NCBI RefSeq assembly: GCF_042100115.1
Contig: NC_091273.1
Coordinates: 2,852,001 to 2,916,000, forward strand
Direction: 5' to 3'
DNA length: 64,000 nucleotides
DNA from: Alternaria dauci
Taxonomy: Eukaryota; Ascomycota; Dothideomycetes; Pleosporales; Pleosporaceae
In this document: positions 11,872 to 22,100 of the stretch, piece by piece
How positions within the stretch are numbered: position 1 is the first letter of the stretch
How the letters are laid out: each line of letters starts with the position of its first letter
The notes under the pieces: model-generated
What the model was told of the DNA's origin: nothing
Seen by the model: only the letters and a program-made list of their open reading frames with translations
Databases searched by the model: none
Translations under genes and position numbers: made by a program

Positions 11872-13074
11872 ATGGCGCAACAACTGCAGCCGACATGGCC
11901 TCAGCAGAGACCCGCATACAACGATACAATCCTTACCATCACACACAGCAGTTGTGCGGATCCGTACGTACTCTGGGACAAGGGCACATACTACATGACC
12001 TTCACCTGCGGCGGTCATATCGAGATCTGGTCTGCAGACTCGTTGTTCGACTTTGAAAAGAAGTGCAAAAAGAACGTAATCTGGCGTCCTCCGCCAGACC
12101 AGCCCTACTCCGCCGACCTATGGGCGCCCGAACTGCACTCCATCCACGGCCGGTGGTATGTCTACTTCGCGGCTGACGACCCCAAGCATGGCAACAAGTC
12201 GCACCGCATGTACGTCCTTGCGGGCCCACCATCCGAGGAAGACCCTCTCGAACCGAGTAAATGGAACTTTTTCGGCCGTCTAGGCGGTCTCCCCGAACAC
12301 CAATGGGCAATCGACGGCACAGTCATTACGCTCAGCGGCTCTATGCTCTTCGTCTACTCCGGCTGGCCCCTGGGTACACACGCCGACGAATCTCGCCAGG
12401 AAATCTTCATCATCGAGATGGTGTCGCCAACAGAATGTACAGGCCATCCTATCCGCATCAGCACGCCAGACCTGCAGTTTGAATTCTCGGGCAGCAGCGG
12501 CATCAACGAGGGTCCGCAGTTCCTCTGCTCGCCTGATGGCCGTTGGATGGGCATCGTGTATAGCTGCGCGGGCAGCTGGACTCACGAGTACAAGATGAAT
12601 ATCTTGTACTACACCGGCGGGCACCCTCTCGATCCGCATTCTTGGGCTAAATCCAATAGACCGCTTCTGAAGGCTGCTCGCGACGATTCTCCGCCGTATG
12701 GTCCGGGTCACGGAAACTTTGTCCTAGTTAATGGCCCCGGTGGTCCAGAAGTCTGGGGCGTTTTCCATGCTACAGATGCGAAAACGGGGTGGGAAGGACG
12801 TAAAGCGCGCATCATGCGCGTGGGGTGGGGCCAGGGAGGGCCGTTTATGGGTTCTGGTGAGTGTGGAAGGTGTTGTGGTGAGATTGAGCATTTTATCCAA
12901 GGTTGTCCTGGAGGCGCTTGTGGGGGGAAAGGGCATTGTGGTGGTGCTGGGGGTGCGGGTGGAGGGTTCCTGGAGCCGGGGCATCAGGGCGGGAACTCGA
13001 CGGATGATATTAAGAGGGAGGTTAAGAATCTGATTAAAGGTGGGAAAGGTCTTGTTAGTAAGTTCCTCAAGTAG
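11872..13074 (+). CDS. GH43-type glycoside hydrolase, no signal peptide, Cys/Gly-rich tail
   Basis: Five-bladed beta-propeller glycosidase of the arabinosidase/xylosidase family GH43, single exon, 400 aa from an ATG in good context (ACAAAATGG). The three acidic positions are visible: D30 in CADPYVLW (base), D148 in WAIDGTV (pKa modulator) and E213 in GINEGPQF (acid). WAPELHSIHGRWYVYFAADD is the usual WAPE block. There is no signal peptide, so an intracellular role on imported oligosaccharides is more likely than secretion. The last 70 residues are unusual: six Cys within a Gly-rich run (ECGRCC.., QGCPGGACGGKGHCGGAGGA), followed by a Lys-rich helix. Substrate specificity cannot be read from sequence. 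Confidence 0.85.
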   Translation: MAQQLQPTWPQQRPAYNDTILTITHSSCADPYVLWDKGTYYMTFTCGGHIEIWSADSLFDFEKKCKKNVIWRPPPDQPYSADLWAPELHSIHGRWYVYFAADDPKHGNKSHRMYVLAGPPSEEDPLEPSKWNFFGRLGGLPEHQWAIDGTVITLSGSMLFVYSGWPLGTHADESRQEIFIIEMVSPTECTGHPIRISTPDLQFEFSGSSGINEGPQFLCSPDGRWMGIVYSCAGSWTHEYKMNILYYTGGHPLDPHSWAKSNRPLLKAARDDSPPYGPGHGNFVLVNGPGGPEVWGVFHATDAKTGWEGRKARIMRVGWGQGGPFMGSGECGRCCGEIEHFIQGCPGGACGGKGHCGGAGGAGGGFLEPGHQGGNSTDDIKREVKNLIKGGKGLVSKFLK

Positions 13075-13974
13075 GATTTACGGGGTGTCAGGTATTTGCA
13101 GACTCGGGAGTAGAGGCCGCTGTAATTGTTTGCGTTTCAGCAAAAGGTGATATTTTGCAGAAGAGAAAATAGTGCGCAAGTCGTGGATGCGAGTATTCCA
13201 ATTCTCTTCCAACCATCTCCCCACCAATTCGTCTCTTAGCGACCGAAACGCCAAATACCGTGCTTCTCCGTACTCGGTAGGTTCGCCCCCGCTTCGTGGA
13301 GTTGCGGGAAACCGCCGGAATGCCGCCGACCCTGCACGCGAGTACATCGAAAGGGGACTGGCACCACGCTAACATCTTGAACCACTGTAGTCTAGAGCAC
13401 TGCTATTGCCGCCATTTGTATCCGGACGCTGTCAAGTTGTATTGTTGGGTCAATAGGAGAGGTTGTACGGTTACGCGCTGTCAATACAGCCCTGAGGATG
13501 AGGAGGGCGCAAGGACCCTGACCAAGGCACGTAGCCAGGTTGTTTCAGCAGTCTCCGTGGGTTTATTAGCTTCTAAGGTCATTACTAAACAGGTACTTTG
13601 ACCTCGGTCGTTTACGTTCTGCGGCGGCAAAACATACACACGGTACGAGACGAACCCCGCAGGTAGAATCCACTACCGTCTTTCACGTTACGGATTCGGA
13701 ACACCACGATTCCGCAGCCAATACGCGAAACGCAAGACTCCGGGGCATGTAGTAACTCGATGCGCTAATTTGCCATGTTTACCATGCCAGCAACGCAGGA
13801 ATTCGGGTTCTCGTTAAACCGGTCCCTTGACCCGCTACGTTTGCCATGTCTGCTTGAAGCAGTGAATATATAGACGAGCTGGTCCTTCATATATCTCACA
13901 ATCACGAACACGGCACAGACACAGTACGAGGACTTTCGGAGCTACTAGTAACTTTAGCAGAAACTATTACTACC
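13075..13974. other. intergenic
   Basis: 900 bp between the GH43 and serine hydrolase genes. The final part holds the hydrolase promoter (TATA-like element listed separately). No convincing ORF. Confidence 0.5.
13867..13872 (+). promoter_or_regulatory. TATA-like element of the EstB-type gene
   Basis: TATATA about 103 bp upstream of the start codon at 13975. The spacing suits a core promoter with a leader of about 70 nt. Sequence match only. Confidence 0.4.
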
Positions 13975-15156
13975 ATGGCCAAAGTCCAAGGAACCTGCGA
14001 TCCCCGCTTCGCCAAACTCAAAGACCTCTTTCAGTCCTATCTCGACTCTGGAGAAGAGCTCGGCGCCTCTGTCTGCGTCAACCTCGACGGCAAAGATGTC
14101 GTCGATCTCTGGGGCGGCCACGCAGATGCAGCTCAAACCCGCCCGTGGGAGAAAGACACTGTAACGTGTATCTGGTCCTCTACCAAGACTGTCACCGCCT
14201 TGGCAGCCCTGGTATGCATTGACCGCGGGCTGCTCGATCCAAACGAAAAGGTGTCAAAATACTGGCCTGAATTCGCTGCAAATGGCAAGGAAGGTGTGGA
14301 AGTCCGACATTTTCTCTCGCACGCGGCTGGACTGGGTGGATGGGAGGAGACCATCACCATAGAGGATATGTGCAACATTGAAAAGAGCACGAAGCTCCTC
14401 GAGCAGCAAGCGCCCTGGTGGGAGCCCGGTACAGCAACTGGTTACCATGCCTTCACAATGGGCCACCTCATCGGCGAATTGATTCGTCGCGTAACAGGAA
14501 AGCGACTCCAAGACTTCATCGCTGAAGAGCTTGTTCGCCCCCTCGGTGCGGACTTCCAACTTGGCATTCCCGAGAAGGAGTGGAACAGGGCTGCTGATAT
14601 CATTCCTCCGCCAGCGGTCCCAATAGAGGAGATTCAGGCTATGCTGCCCAACCCAAGCAGCCTCATGTTCAAGACTTTCGCCAAAAACCCTGGTATTGAC
14701 GCCAATTGGGCCAACCAAGCCGTCTGGAGAAACTCTGCTATCGGCGCAGCAAATGGGTTCAGCAACGCCCGCGGTCTTGTTCGCCTCCTCTCTGTCGTCT
14801 CTCTGCAAAACAGTTCCTTCCTCTCCTCCAAAACTATTGACCAAATCTTCTCAACACAGCAAGAGGGCCTCGATCTCATTATGCCATCAAAGCTCCATTT
14901 TGGACTCGGCCTCGCGTTGCCTGGTGAAGGAACCATCATGGCGAATTTACCTCAGGGACGCGTGGGGAGTTGGGGTGGATGGGGTGGAAGTCAGATCGTC
15001 GCTGATGCAGATAGGAAGTTGACGATTGGCTATGTGATGAATAAGATGGCGGCGGCTGGGCTGGGGCAGGAGGACGGTGGCAAGGGCGGTATGGGCAGTG
15101 CCAGGGCTAAAGCGTTTATCGCGGCGGCCTATGAAGCACTTGGGGTTGAGACTTGA
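13975..15156 (+). CDS. serine beta-lactamase-fold esterase (EstB/class C-like)
   Basis: Penicillin-binding-fold serine hydrolase; fungal members are usually esterases or transesterases rather than drug-resistance enzymes. Single exon, 393 aa. The nucleophile motif S-x-x-K is S68-S-T-K71 (TCIWSSTKTV). The second motif tyrosine is Y157 in GYHAFTMGHLIGELI, the YHA variant common in EstB-like enzymes. The third motif is the Trp/Gly type, GSWGGWGGSQIV. No signal peptide, so probably cytosolic. Such genes also occur in polyketide clusters, but nothing else here suggests one. Confidence 0.88.
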   Translation: MAKVQGTCDPRFAKLKDLFQSYLDSGEELGASVCVNLDGKDVVDLWGGHADAAQTRPWEKDTVTCIWSSTKTVTALAALVCIDRGLLDPNEKVSKYWPEFAANGKEGVEVRHFLSHAAGLGGWEETITIEDMCNIEKSTKLLEQQAPWWEPGTATGYHAFTMGHLIGELIRRVTGKRLQDFIAEELVRPLGADFQLGIPEKEWNRAADIIPPPAVPIEEIQAMLPNPSSLMFKTFAKNPGIDANWANQAVWRNSAIGAANGFSNARGLVRLLSVVSLQNSSFLSSKTIDQIFSTQQEGLDLIMPSKLHFGLGLALPGEGTIMANLPQGRVGSWGGWGGSQIVADADRKLTIGYVMNKMAAAGLGQEDGGKGGMGSARAKAFIAAAYEALGVET

Positions 15157-15233
15157 GATATGACTCCTTGCTTTGAATCGTGGAAAATCCAAGCCCTATA
15201 GCTTTCAGCGTTCTCCTGCTGATGTTGTTGTTG

Positions 15234-16627
15234 CTACTGCTGTTGCTGCTGGTTAACAACCTCTTTTGGCCATGCCATCCATTCGGCCCAGTACGGCCCT
15301 AGACAGTCATCGACCACACCGACGATACTCCTTCCGCAACTGTCTGTCCACCAATCTTTGCAAATCTGTTCTAGTAATGCACCAAAGTATGCAAAGATGA
15401 GCAAGGCCAAAGGCTGTCTTTGCCGCTGTAGCCTGAAGTACTCCTTGGGCACTACTGATAACCAGACAAACGGCTGTACCGATGGAAAAAGATATCGTAA
15501 ATTAGCCAAAGTGTCTGTTTGAGACGTAGAAAGAGATCTTGAGTAACTTACAGCGGACCAGCCACCATTGTATCCCCATTCTTCTTGTTGCTCTTCCCAA
15601 GTGTTCTGGAAATGTACCTCCCACGTACTCACCTTTCTCAGCAAGTACAAGGTCTCGTCGTAAATTGCCTTGTTGTCGTCGTCTGCCCATGTTTGTTGGA
15701 TGCGCAGCAGGTGTTCGTCATTCGGTCCAGGGTTCACGTCAGGATCCATAGTTTCCCAGTCCTTCACATGAAGTGTTGACCGCAAAGGTCCCTCTCTGAG
15801 ATAATTATACACAGGATGTATCACGGCCGCTACACCGTGGACGAGGGGTATCCATTCTGCACCTAGGATACGCGACGTACGAGCTGAAGTGCTGCTATTG
15901 GCATTGTCATCATCATGCTGTAGGTCGACCATCTCGTCTGAAAGTTTAGAAAATGTACAAAAGGCGTACAAAAACATAAGTGACGAAGTGGCGAATATTG
16001 CATCAGCGTTGTCTGCCCGGATGGAGTAGGTGTCCGCCCTGAACCCGCTAAGAGCAAGCGTGTGGTGGTGCGCTGCAATGTGTAGGTTTGCGCGCCTATT
16101 GCTTGGGTAAAGATAGGCAATATGTAAAGCCGAGAGGCTGACGATACCATGCATCATGTACGCGTGGTTATATGCGAGTTCTGGAAAGACATCCCGCCAA
16201 AGGTGGTTGACTGCTGGCACACCGGGTAGTAAGGAATAGCTCGTGGCGATCGTCCAATGATGCAACAAAGACATGTCTTTGAGCGAAAAGGAAGGGATAA
16301 TCTTCGTTTCTGAACATGGTGTGCTCGCTGCGAAAGGGTCGTTTTGGGGTGTAGTTATGTGTAGTAATGCATCCGGTGTTGTTGATGGTGGTCTGGGAGA
16401 CGCCGCGGCTCCGTTTGAGCTTTTGGCCCGCCGTGGCACCGACTCTGGATACACACATGCAACTTCATGCCGGACGCAGTGCGAACATCGCGGCTTTCCT
16501 TCGTCGCACTACGTGGTCTGTCAGAACAGATGTTCGCATGTAAGATGAGCCATACCTTGATTCGGCGACGTTTACAAGTGCCACAGCCGGTCCGCGATTT
16601 CGTATGAGCTTTTCTTTTCAAAGCCAT
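15234..16627 (-). CDS. Zn2Cys6 transcription factor, UPC2/sterol-uptake-control-like architecture
   Basis: Exons 16627-16556, 16508-15552 and 15473-15234, 422 aa. The zinc cluster is split by intron 1 (16555-16509, 47 nt): exon 1 ends RTGCGTCKRRRIK and exon 2 resumes CDEGKPRCSHCVRHEVAC. The body matches the fungal_trans_2-like helical domain (LLHHWTIATSYSLL, YMMHGIVSLSALHIAYL, LALLIFAYFGALLEQICKDW). Intron 2 (15551-15474) is 78 nt, a multiple of three without a stop, so it can be overlooked; GTAAGT, GCTAAT and TACAG mark it and its removal joins GGWSA to PFVWLS. The C-terminus is a Gln run. Specific targets unknown. Confidence 0.85.
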
Positions 16628-17111
16628 CGAATCTGGCCAATTGCAGTCCTCGCTTGGCTTGTTGCTTAAGAAAAGGAGTGGAAGAGTTACACCGGCGAGG
16701 GGGAGGTAAACGAGAAACGAAGAACGAAATACGCAGCCGGGGAGCCCGCATTAGAACTATTGGCGAAACCACGACGAGTCTAACCCGTTATGGCTTGGCC
16801 GACAGGGTTATGGCTGGTTGTACTAACGGACAAGTCCGTTCCTTCCAAACAAGATCAATTTGCAACACCCGCAGACTACAGTCGGCTATGCGACCCACTG
16901 GAGACCTCTTTATGTATCCATAATTCATTCGAACTTAGCAAGTACGAGACCGAAAAGCGACGCTACACTCTCGTGGAACCTAGCAAGTATGCCTCCTAAT
17001 AGTGTCTAAAACCCCAAATCCATGCCAGAACAATTGAACGCCTTGTAAATGCTGAGCATCTCTTCCACCGCCAAAAATGGTACTGCAAAGAGTCCCGTCA
17101 AATCGAGAGCA
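16628..17111. other. intergenic
   Basis: Promoter side of the regulator and 3' flank of the RTA1-like gene. I see nothing else. Confidence 0.5.
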
Positions 17112-18097
17112 TCAAGCTCTCTCATACAGCCCAATGATCTCGCTATCCAACTTTTTCGCTGCCCCATAGTTCGTCCCAAACACGTCGTCCGCGCGTACAA
17201 AATGGAACAAGACCTGCACCACGAACATGGGCAGAGTGTCGAATATGTACATGTAAGCCTCGTGAGAAGCCAGGTAACCGCTGTGACCCTGCGCAAACTC
17301 GATGACGCGAAAGATGCAACGGAGGATGATGACGACGGCCGCGATGGCGAGAAGTTTGTACTATCATATTATTAGTGTATGTTCCTCTTAAGAGGAGAGA
17401 AAGAGTGAGACTTACCAAAGCCGGCCACCCATACTTTCCATACTGCGGGACAGTATGTCTCTGTGGCGAACTCCTCATCCTCATATAAAAGATGACACTA
17501 ATCACCACAAAGAACCCAAAAAAGAGCAACTGCACAAACAGTCCGAGCAACATGATCTTCTGACCCGTGTCTGCCATACTAACCTGCGCCATCATGCCTC
17601 CTCCACCGGCCTGCATGAAGAAGGCGATGACATCACCGCAGACAAAGATCTTGGTTACGCGTGTGGGGCGGATGATGGATGCGTGCTCGGCGTTTACAAA
17701 GACGACGAGGCGTCCGTAGATCATGTAGATTGTTGCGGCGTAGAGCGAGGGAGGTAGGATGATGAAGAGCGATTGCATGATGTAGGGCCCTAGTTCGGAG
17801 GGGGACTTGCTAGAGAGGTAGCGGGATATGTAACCGGCTGCCATCACTGGTAGAGCGTTAGTTCGTTACGGGTCCTTGAAGGGAGGAAATGGTGAATGTA
17901 GGTAAGGGAAAAGTGAACATACTTATTGCTCCGACGACGAATGCAGTATAAAACCATGCTCGCCCCCTGATCATCTGGAAAAGATGATACAGTGCGCTTA
18001 GACCGAAGAGGCCGGAAAAGAGAATGGCACCGATTTCGCTGGGGGTGTATGGATAGATTCCATTGTTTACGGCTTCGGAATGTGTGTCGCCTGCCAT
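17112..18097 (-). CDS. RTA1/RTM1-family seven-transmembrane protein
   Basis: Fungal RTA1-like membrane protein; relatives are lipid-translocating exporters or 7-aminocholesterol/azole resistance proteins in yeast. Exons 18097-17923, 17846-17416 and 17360-17112; introns of 76 and 55 nt; 284 aa. Seven hydrophobic segments are visible, e.g. GAILFSGLFGLSALYHLF, SLFIILPPSLYAATIYMIYG, GLFVQLLFFGFFVVISVIFY and LAIAAVVIILRCIFRVIEFA. Family hallmarks are the ILPPSLYAATIYM loop and the RCIFRVIEFAQG..GYLASHE block. The start at 18097 (ACGATGG) precedes YPYTPSEIGA, typical of the family N-terminus. Confidence 0.9.
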
Positions 18098-18686
18098 CGT
18101 GGCGTTCTCGAGAGGACTCCCAACTGAGGACGACTGAGAGTACAATGAAACGGGGCTGAGAAGAAGCAAGCACCTCGTGTAGAAGAAGGGTAACCGTTAC
18201 AGACGAGCGTAGAGAAAGAAGAAAAATCGTGTGTAACAAAAGGAGCAGATAGAAGCAGATGAAGTGAATGTGTGGTTTGCAAGACTCATCAGCATGCAGT
18301 ACCATTCCTCCTTATACAACTGAAATCCTGCTCGCAAGTGGCACCCAAAGCGCACAAGCCTGTGTAACGATCCACCGCGAGACGAATACGCGGATAGCCC
18401 TACGGCGGCATGAGCCCGTGCGCTCAGGAACAAGATGCGGGATCCACTTTCCCGTACTCTGAAACCCCTGCATCGCCCGTTACCTGGGCTCCGGCGCTAA
18501 CGGAATACGCAATACGGTGCAGAATCTAGAAGATTGGATGTTTCGAGCATTTGATGCCATACCTCTAAGCCTTCTTACATGACGTTGCTATTACTGCGCC
18601 ACTGCTCGAAAGTACGGATTGGAGAATTCCGCGACTCCTTACATTATCCCCCTCCATTATTCCTCCAAATGTTCTATGTCACGCCT
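18098..18686. other. intergenic
   Basis: 589 bp: promoter of the RTA1-like gene and 3' flank of the next minus-strand gene. I see nothing else. Confidence 0.5.
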
Positions 18687-21005
18687 CTAAACGGTGAAGC
18701 GATCCATACCCACAGTGACGCTCGACTGCTCAGGTCGCCAGCGCGCATTCTCTATTTCCGCTTGTGTGAGCCCGTCAAAAGCGGACGCATATTTGCTCAT
18801 GAGCCATTGTTCTACATGTGACATGTCGGTGTCTCGCACAGCAAACGAATCGACCGACACATCGTCATCTTCTGGCAGCGCGGTTGTGCTGTGGGCCGCA
18901 GGACCTTTTGGCACCTCTTCATTCGTTGGAGTTTCTGATTGCGCGGGTGGTAAAGAACCAAGAGGTGGAAAGCTCTCCTCAAAAGATCGCTGGCTCTCCA
19001 TGCCAGATGTTTCAAGCGATAGTGCGTCCGCAGTATTTGTGGATACATTGGGGTGTTGTGGGGAGGGGCGACTCTCTTCGTCCCTAGAACCGCTGAACAG
19101 CGCTGACCACGACGTAGGTTGATCCACAGTAACATTGCTGCTGTCTTTCCTCGGCTTGGAGGTGGCCTCATGTGGCGCTGAGACTTCCACCTTCGTTGAT
19201 CGTGGTTCTGTGTCGTGCTTTGATGACTTGGCTGATGATACCGGAGCCTTTGCTTTAGCTGGCAGTGGTTTCGAATCGGAGGGCACGCGGCTTGTCGTGT
19301 TGGGTACGATGTTGCGATTATTCTTGCGCTGTTTCTGCTTCTGCGGCAAGTTCTTGCGCACTCCAACCTTTTCCCAACTACTCAGGAACCTTACATGATC
19401 CTCCTCCTCAGGGTACGCAGAGTTGCCGCCACTGCCATGAAGTGTGCGCTTCTCAGCTAAGATTCCGGCGTACACGTTTGCTACCGGAGCCTTGCAGTTC
19501 TGCGCTGCAGGCTCTTCGTCGCTTGAATCTTCTCGAGCGGGATCCTCATTGACTGATGTACTGTCGACGGGATCCTCGTTGATTGATTTACTGTCGACGA
19601 GATCTTCAGCTGGCTTCTCGCCAATGCCATCATCTTCATCAATACTATCACGATTGTCGTCCTTTGGTAGTTCGTCTATCGGGGTCCTTGTGCCAGTGGC
19701 ATCACCGCCATCATTGTCGTCGTTGCCTATGACCGGTGGCTGGCCCTCCTCCGCAACAGATGACTCCAACCACTGAGCAGCCTCGAGTTTCTTTAGCTTC
19801 TTCCTCATGTTCTTCCTGTCCTTCTTCGACAGCTTCTGCTCACTCTTCTCATGCGGCTCTGGGACTGCAGGTAAGGACGGGTGTGTCTCGACGGTGGCTG
19901 CAGGAGACTGCTGCGGAGATGCCGGTTGCTTCTCAGGTACTGATTGATACGGAGGCGGTTGCTCCTCAGGTAATGCTTGATACTCAGGCGGTTTCTCCTC
20001 AGGTACTGGTTGATCCTGAGGCGGGTGCTCCTTTGACACAGCTGGGTCTTCCACCGGCGCGACATTGCTACCACTCTTTGATTTGCTCTTCCTCTTCCTC
20101 TTCGATTTCTTCTGTTCGCCCTCTTCAACCAGGCCTTGCGATTTCGGAAGATTGTCCTTCTGCTTCACGACTGATGGCTTTGCCTGTGGGTACTGCAAGG
20201 GCACATCCTCTCGAATGTGCCTGAAGAATAACTCCCATAACCCATGACTTCGCGTTGACATTGGCTGAGTACCGTACCCAGGAAAATTGGTCACGTCGTA
20301 AGTGCTGTACATCTGAACAAGGCTGTGCCACAGCGTCTCCACCCCAGGATGCCTGCGTTGTACGTACTCGAATAGAGTTTTGCGGGCTTTCGCACCATCC
20401 AAACTCAGCTCGTGTATGTCGTGTAGGCCGCCTAGAAGTTTAGCATCGATCCAGGTGAATGATGAAGAGCCAGTGGTCAGAGGTCGAACGTAGACTTCAA
20501 GTGCTTTGAGCGCATGACCAAGCAAGGGACCGACATAATTGAACTGCGGATTGTGCAGTATACCTCGAGCTTGTGCTACCGCATCTCGCTTGACTCTCTC
20601 GCGAATCGTTGTAGGTATCCTTTTGATCCTCTCATACGCTCCAATGTTTATCTCTACAGTGGCGTGTATTGCACACCATAGAAGTTCGAAAGGCTTGAGA
20701 TTGGGTCGTCTGCGGGTCAGAAAAAGGATAATATTTTCCATGTCCTTAGCGTACCAAGGAGCCATGACTGTCCTGGCATCTCGATACTCTTCATTGAGAG
20801 CGAAGGCTACCTGCAATGGGATGCCAACAAGTAGGTTGCGTTCCAGTAGGAGCGGTAGAACATTGTCGGTCATATGGTCTGCAGGAAAGAGGAAGTTGAA
20901 AAAGATGGTGGCAGGGTGGATGCTGGCCGTCCACACAACTTTGTCATCAATGATCTCAAAAGAGCCGTCCCAAAGGTCGGAACAGTCCTTGTTGAACAGT
21001 GACAT
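18687..21005 (-). CDS. unknown protein with tandem PPxY repeats and disordered C-terminal half
   Basis: Single exon, 772 aa, not recognised. Residues 1 to about 290 look folded and helical (HPATIFFNFLFPADHM, LKPFELLWCAIHATVEINIG, KALEVYVRPL). The rest is low complexity: a Lys/Arg block (KSKRKRKSKSKSG), then about three 11-residue repeats (QPVPEEKPPEY, QALPEEQPPPY, QSVPEKQPASP) encoded by 33-nt DNA repeats at about 19929-20027. Two units contain PPxY motifs (PPEY, PPPY), ligands of WW domains such as those of Rsp5-type ubiquitin ligases. A second 10-residue repeat (DLVDSKSINE / DPVDSTSVNE) is encoded near 19540-19612. Nuclear or cytoplasmic by composition; no TM segment. Confidence 0.75.
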   Translation of the reverse strand: MSLFNKDCSDLWDGSFEIIDDKVVWTASIHPATIFFNFLFPADHMTDNVLPLLLERNLLVGIPLQVAFALNEEYRDARTVMAPWYAKDMENIILFLTRRRPNLKPFELLWCAIHATVEINIGAYERIKRIPTTIRERVKRDAVAQARGILHNPQFNYVGPLLGHALKALEVYVRPLTTGSSSFTWIDAKLLGGLHDIHELSLDGAKARKTLFEYVQRRHPGVETLWHSLVQMYSTYDVTNFPGYGTQPMSTRSHGLWELFFRHIREDVPLQYPQAKPSVVKQKDNLPKSQGLVEEGEQKKSKRKRKSKSKSGSNVAPVEDPAVSKEHPPQDQPVPEEKPPEYQALPEEQPPPYQSVPEKQPASPQQSPAATVETHPSLPAVPEPHEKSEQKLSKKDRKNMRKKLKKLEAAQWLESSVAEEGQPPVIGNDDNDGGDATGTRTPIDELPKDDNRDSIDEDDGIGEKPAEDLVDSKSINEDPVDSTSVNEDPAREDSSDEEPAAQNCKAPVANVYAGILAEKRTLHGSGGNSAYPEEEDHVRFLSSWEKVGVRKNLPQKQKQRKNNRNIVPNTTSRVPSDSKPLPAKAKAPVSSAKSSKHDTEPRSTKVEVSAPHEATSKPRKDSSNVTVDQPTSWSALFSGSRDEESRPSPQHPNVSTNTADALSLETSGMESQRSFEESFPPLGSLPPAQSETPTNEEVPKGPAAHSTTALPEDDDVSVDSFAVRDTDMSHVEQWLMSKYASAFDGLTQAEIENARWRPEQSSVTVGMDRFTV

Positions 21006-21089
21006 GCTCAGAACACAGTCCCTAGCCCGCGATCGGGGATTCCGTAGCTCCAGAGGTAGTTTGTCCAGAAATGGGAGTATTAAATTGTA

Positions 21090-22100
21090 CTATCTCTTCA
21101 AATCCTTCTCTTCTGTATTTGAAGGGACGTCTGGCCTTTGGGCGGCAGTGTTCAGACACAATGTGTCTTGTCCAAACATGGGTCCAGAAGTTGTTGCTGA
21201 GCCAACTGAGGACGAGTTCACAGGCGGTGCATCCTGATCTGCTGCAACCTCCGGTGCTGGATTCCCAGATGATCCGTAATCAGGCGATGCTTGGTGGAGC
21301 TGCGACAGTTCGACGAGTGCCGCACGAAACGCGCGTTGGGCTTTTTTGTAGCGCGCATTGCGGTATATCTCCTGAACTTTAAGATAGGTATAATTCTCCA
21401 CAGGCAACGGCCAGTATCCGTCGGCGATATAGCGGCATGTCCGCAACTCCAAGGAACCTCGATCGGCCTCTGGAACCCCGTCTAGGTAGTTTGTGATGAA
21501 CTCGCCTATTGGCAGCAGCTTCTCCTTAAGAGCCTGAGCGTGCGACCTGGTATCAGAACTTGGGTTCTGGAGCGGCAAATTCTCGGGCGTCAGCGCTTTC
21601 AGCTCCTGCAGGTCCTTGAGGATGGGTGCTAGTATGTCGCTTGGTGAGGTGTGCGCGCCTTCGCGAGCTTGCGACGCCATCTGCGCTCTGCGGCGATCAG
21701 CGTCTGTGGGCGGCAGGAATCGATTGATGCTGCGGAATAAGCTGCTGAGTCTGAGTGACTGGAGGACAGACTGCATAGGGTCTGGATTGGGTATGACTGC
21801 CGGAAGCGATGGGCTATGAATAACTGGTGACTCTGCGATAGCGGGAGAGTCGGTGTGGTCCATGTTCGAGGTCAGCGAAGAGTTGCCTCCCCCTCCGTCA
21901 TCGTGGAAGCAGCTCCCGGACTGGAGCAGTGGCTGGGTATACAAGGCTGCTTCCTCATCGGGAATTTCAACACGCGGGCCAAACGCCCACCTTATTCCAT
22001 TCATCTGCGCATCTGCCATTGTTTTCCAACTCCAGGTAAGCGAAAGGAGGACGATGGAAAGGATGGTAGATAACTTGCGGGCCAAGCGGTAGGATGGCAT
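21090..22100 (-). CDS. stand-alone CHD1-C-terminal-like (DUF4208-like) protein
   Basis: Single exon, 336 aa from the ATG at 22100. The ATG at 22019 (309 aa, MADAQMNGIRWAFGP) has a much better context (AACAATGG) and avoids a misleading hydrophobic N-terminus, so I prefer it as the true start. The conserved part is at the C-terminal side: a helix with LKDLQELKALTPENL, then ALKEKLLPIGEFITNYLDG and RTCRYIADGYWPLPVENYTY followed by LKVQEIYRNAR. This order resembles the C-terminal helical domain of CHD1 remodellers, found alone in some fungal proteins. Inference from pattern only. The tail is disordered. Confidence 0.65.
   Translation of the reverse strand: MPSYRLARKLSTILSIVLLSLTWSWKTMADAQMNGIRWAFGPRVEIPDEEAALYTQPLLQSGSCFHDDGGGGNSSLTSNMDHTDSPAIAESPVIHSPSLPAVIPNPDPMQSVLQSLRLSSLFRSINRFLPPTDADRRRAQMASQAREGAHTSPSDILAPILKDLQELKALTPENLPLQNPSSDTRSHAQALKEKLLPIGEFITNYLDGVPEADRGSLELRTCRYIADGYWPLPVENYTYLKVQEIYRNARYKKAQRAFRAALVELSQLHQASPDYGSSGNPAPEVAADQDAPPVNSSSVGSATTSGPMFGQDTLCLNTAAQRPDVPSNTEEKDLKR

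Noticed and set aside
21090..22100. Signal peptide on the CHD1-C-terminal-like protein
   Set aside because: The hydrophobic stretch exists only if the weak-context upstream ATG is used; the ATG at 22019 is better and fits a nuclear role.
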